A DNA stretch of 5,441 bases, from NCBI GenBank assembly GCA_007136595.1, contig SLGQ01000118.1, forward strand, positions 1 to 5,441, read 5' to 3'. The stretch comes from Candidatus Sumerlaeota bacterium (GTDB lineage Bacteria; UBP6; UBA1177). Position 1 is the first letter of the stretch, and each line of letters starts with the position of its first letter. The notes below the pieces were generated by a model. The model did no database searches and was not told the DNA's origin. It saw only the letters and a program-made list of their open reading frames with translations. Positions 4,692 through 5,441 of the stretch are shown here, piece by piece. The position numbers and the translations under genes are program-made.

Positions 4692-5441
4692 ATGAGACTG
4701 TTGAGCATTTCATATGTTGAGTACAAAGAAAAAGAAAAAGAATGGAAATATAGTCCAGTTGAGTTAAACACCATAAACCTTATTGTTGGAAAAAACGCAT
4801 CGGGTAAATCCAGGATATTAAGTACAATAAAAGGTGCAAAAAATTTGTTTTCCAGTCAGACGATTCCATTTAATAATGGTGATTATAAATTGATTTTCAC
4901 ACACAAAAAAAGCAGTATGGAATATACTTTGGAAATATTTGATAAAAAGGTTAAAAAAGAACTTTTAACCGTAGATGGAGAAAAATACATAGAAAGAGAC
5001 AGCACAGGTGTAGGACAGATTAAAGGGGAGGAAAAGGGGGATTATATAAAGTATAAGATCCTGGAAAATCAACTATGTATTACAAGACAGGACGAAATTC
5101 AGCATCCTAAATTGTTGCTTTTTACTGAGTGGGCAAATGCTGTAAGGTATTTTAAGTTTACAACTAACAATTCTTTTTCGGTTCGTCCTGAAAAAGATGA
5201 TAAAGAACCCAATGACAATACTTTAGCAATTAACACCTTTATTAAAGGAAAAGAACGGTTTAAAAACAAATTCGTGAATTCAATAATAGGTGATATGAAT
5301 GAAATAGGTTATGAAATAGAAAGCATTAGAGTTGGGGAGATGCGAAATATTGTAGTTGAAGCCTCTTTCCCTGTAAAATTTACGGGTTTGCTGTTAAAAG
5401 AAAAAGATTGTAATTCTGAGGTGAATCAAGTTCAGCTTTCT
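4692..5441 (+). CDS. AAA/SMC-like ATPase, N-terminal part (runs off right edge)
   Basis: The frame is open for 250 codons to the window end, starting at ATG 4692 with AGAGG five bases upstream. The N-terminus has the typical layout of the AAA_15/AAA_21/AAA_23-type ATPases (OLD- and Septu PtuA-like, RecF/SMC-related): strand RLLSISYVEY, then NTINLIVGKNASGKSRIL with the Walker A motif G33-KNAS-G38-K39-S40. A long charged, strand-rich insertion follows (residues 60-230). The last visible residues, VNQVQLS (244-250), may be the start of an ABC signature, but the window ends there. Walker B and any C-terminal nuclease (such as TOPRIM) cannot be seen. Such proteins are common in defence loci, often with a partner gene downstream. 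The gene has its own promoter and points away from the retron, so it need not belong to that system. Confidence 0.85.
   Translation, partial: MRLLSISYVEYKEKEKEWKYSPVELNTINLIVGKNASGKSRILSTIKGAKNLFSSQTIPFNNGDYKLIFTHKKSSMEYTLEIFDKKVKKELLTVDGEKYIERDSTGVGQIKGEEKGDYIKYKILENQLCITRQDEIQHPKLLLFTEWANAVRYFKFTTNNSFSVRPEKDDKEPNDNTLAINTFIKGKERFKNKFVNSIIGDMNEIGYEIESIRVGEMRNIVVEASFPVKFTGLLLKEKDCNSEVNQVQLS

Noticed and set aside
1..5441. CRISPR array, tRNA or rRNA genes
   Set aside because: No regularly spaced repeats, cloverleaf or rRNA-like sequence was seen on either strand.

Overview
The window is a piece of bacterial accessory genome with leaderless-free, Shine-Dalgarno-led genes (AGAGG, AAGGA, AAGGGGA types). 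Nothing fixes the taxon. The IS21-type transposase reads like those of anaerobic Firmicutes or spirochaetes, but that is an impression only. Composition changes along the window: the insertion sequence and the VOC gene are moderate in GC (28 of 60 bases are G/C at 1681-1740), while the genes from about 1920 on are clearly AT-richer (16 of 60 at 4321-4380). This suggests the right-hand genes were acquired.

Layout. 1-1293 (minus) is the istA transposase of an IS21-family element that runs off the left edge; its terminal direct repeats lie at 1361-1404 and its outer end is near 1411. A sigma70-like promoter (1454-1482) precedes a plus-strand set of closely packed genes: a VOC-fold protein (1508-1906) and two small proteins with PD-(D/E)XK nuclease-like motifs (1924-2355 and 2345-2890). 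Converging on these from the right is a retron of the type II (Ec86/St85-like) class: an intact reverse transcriptase (2885-3820, with NAxxH, YADD and VTG motifs) and, upstream of it, the remains of its NDT-plus-winged-helix effector (3810-4559). A second copy of only the last 18 codons and stop of the VOC gene sits at 4558-4614. After it come a strong promoter-like sequence (4629-4656) and an AAA/SMC-type ATPase (4692 to the right edge, partial).

Main result. The retron is broken. The effector reading frame matches the Ec86 effector without gaps from about its residue 49 onward, then stops exactly where the orphan VOC tail begins. The N-terminal substrate-binding strand, the start codon, the promoter and the place where the msr-msd RNA should lie are all missing. 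The two VOC tails (1850-1906 and 4558-4614) are direct repeats with 52 of 57 bases identical, and all five differences are synonymous. They therefore look like the 3' ends of two diverged but functional VOC alleles, not a recent slippage duplication. They bracket a defence-type cassette of about 2.65 kb (two PD-(D/E)XK-like genes plus the retron remnant). The simplest readings are integration at, or recombination through, the 3' end of a VOC gene, or a deletion that joined a retron to a second VOC copy. No integrase is visible.

Intergenic space is small. The only stretches worth noting are 1294-1507 (IS end plus promoter) and 4560-4691 (VOC tail plus promoter). Neither holds a convincing RNA gene.
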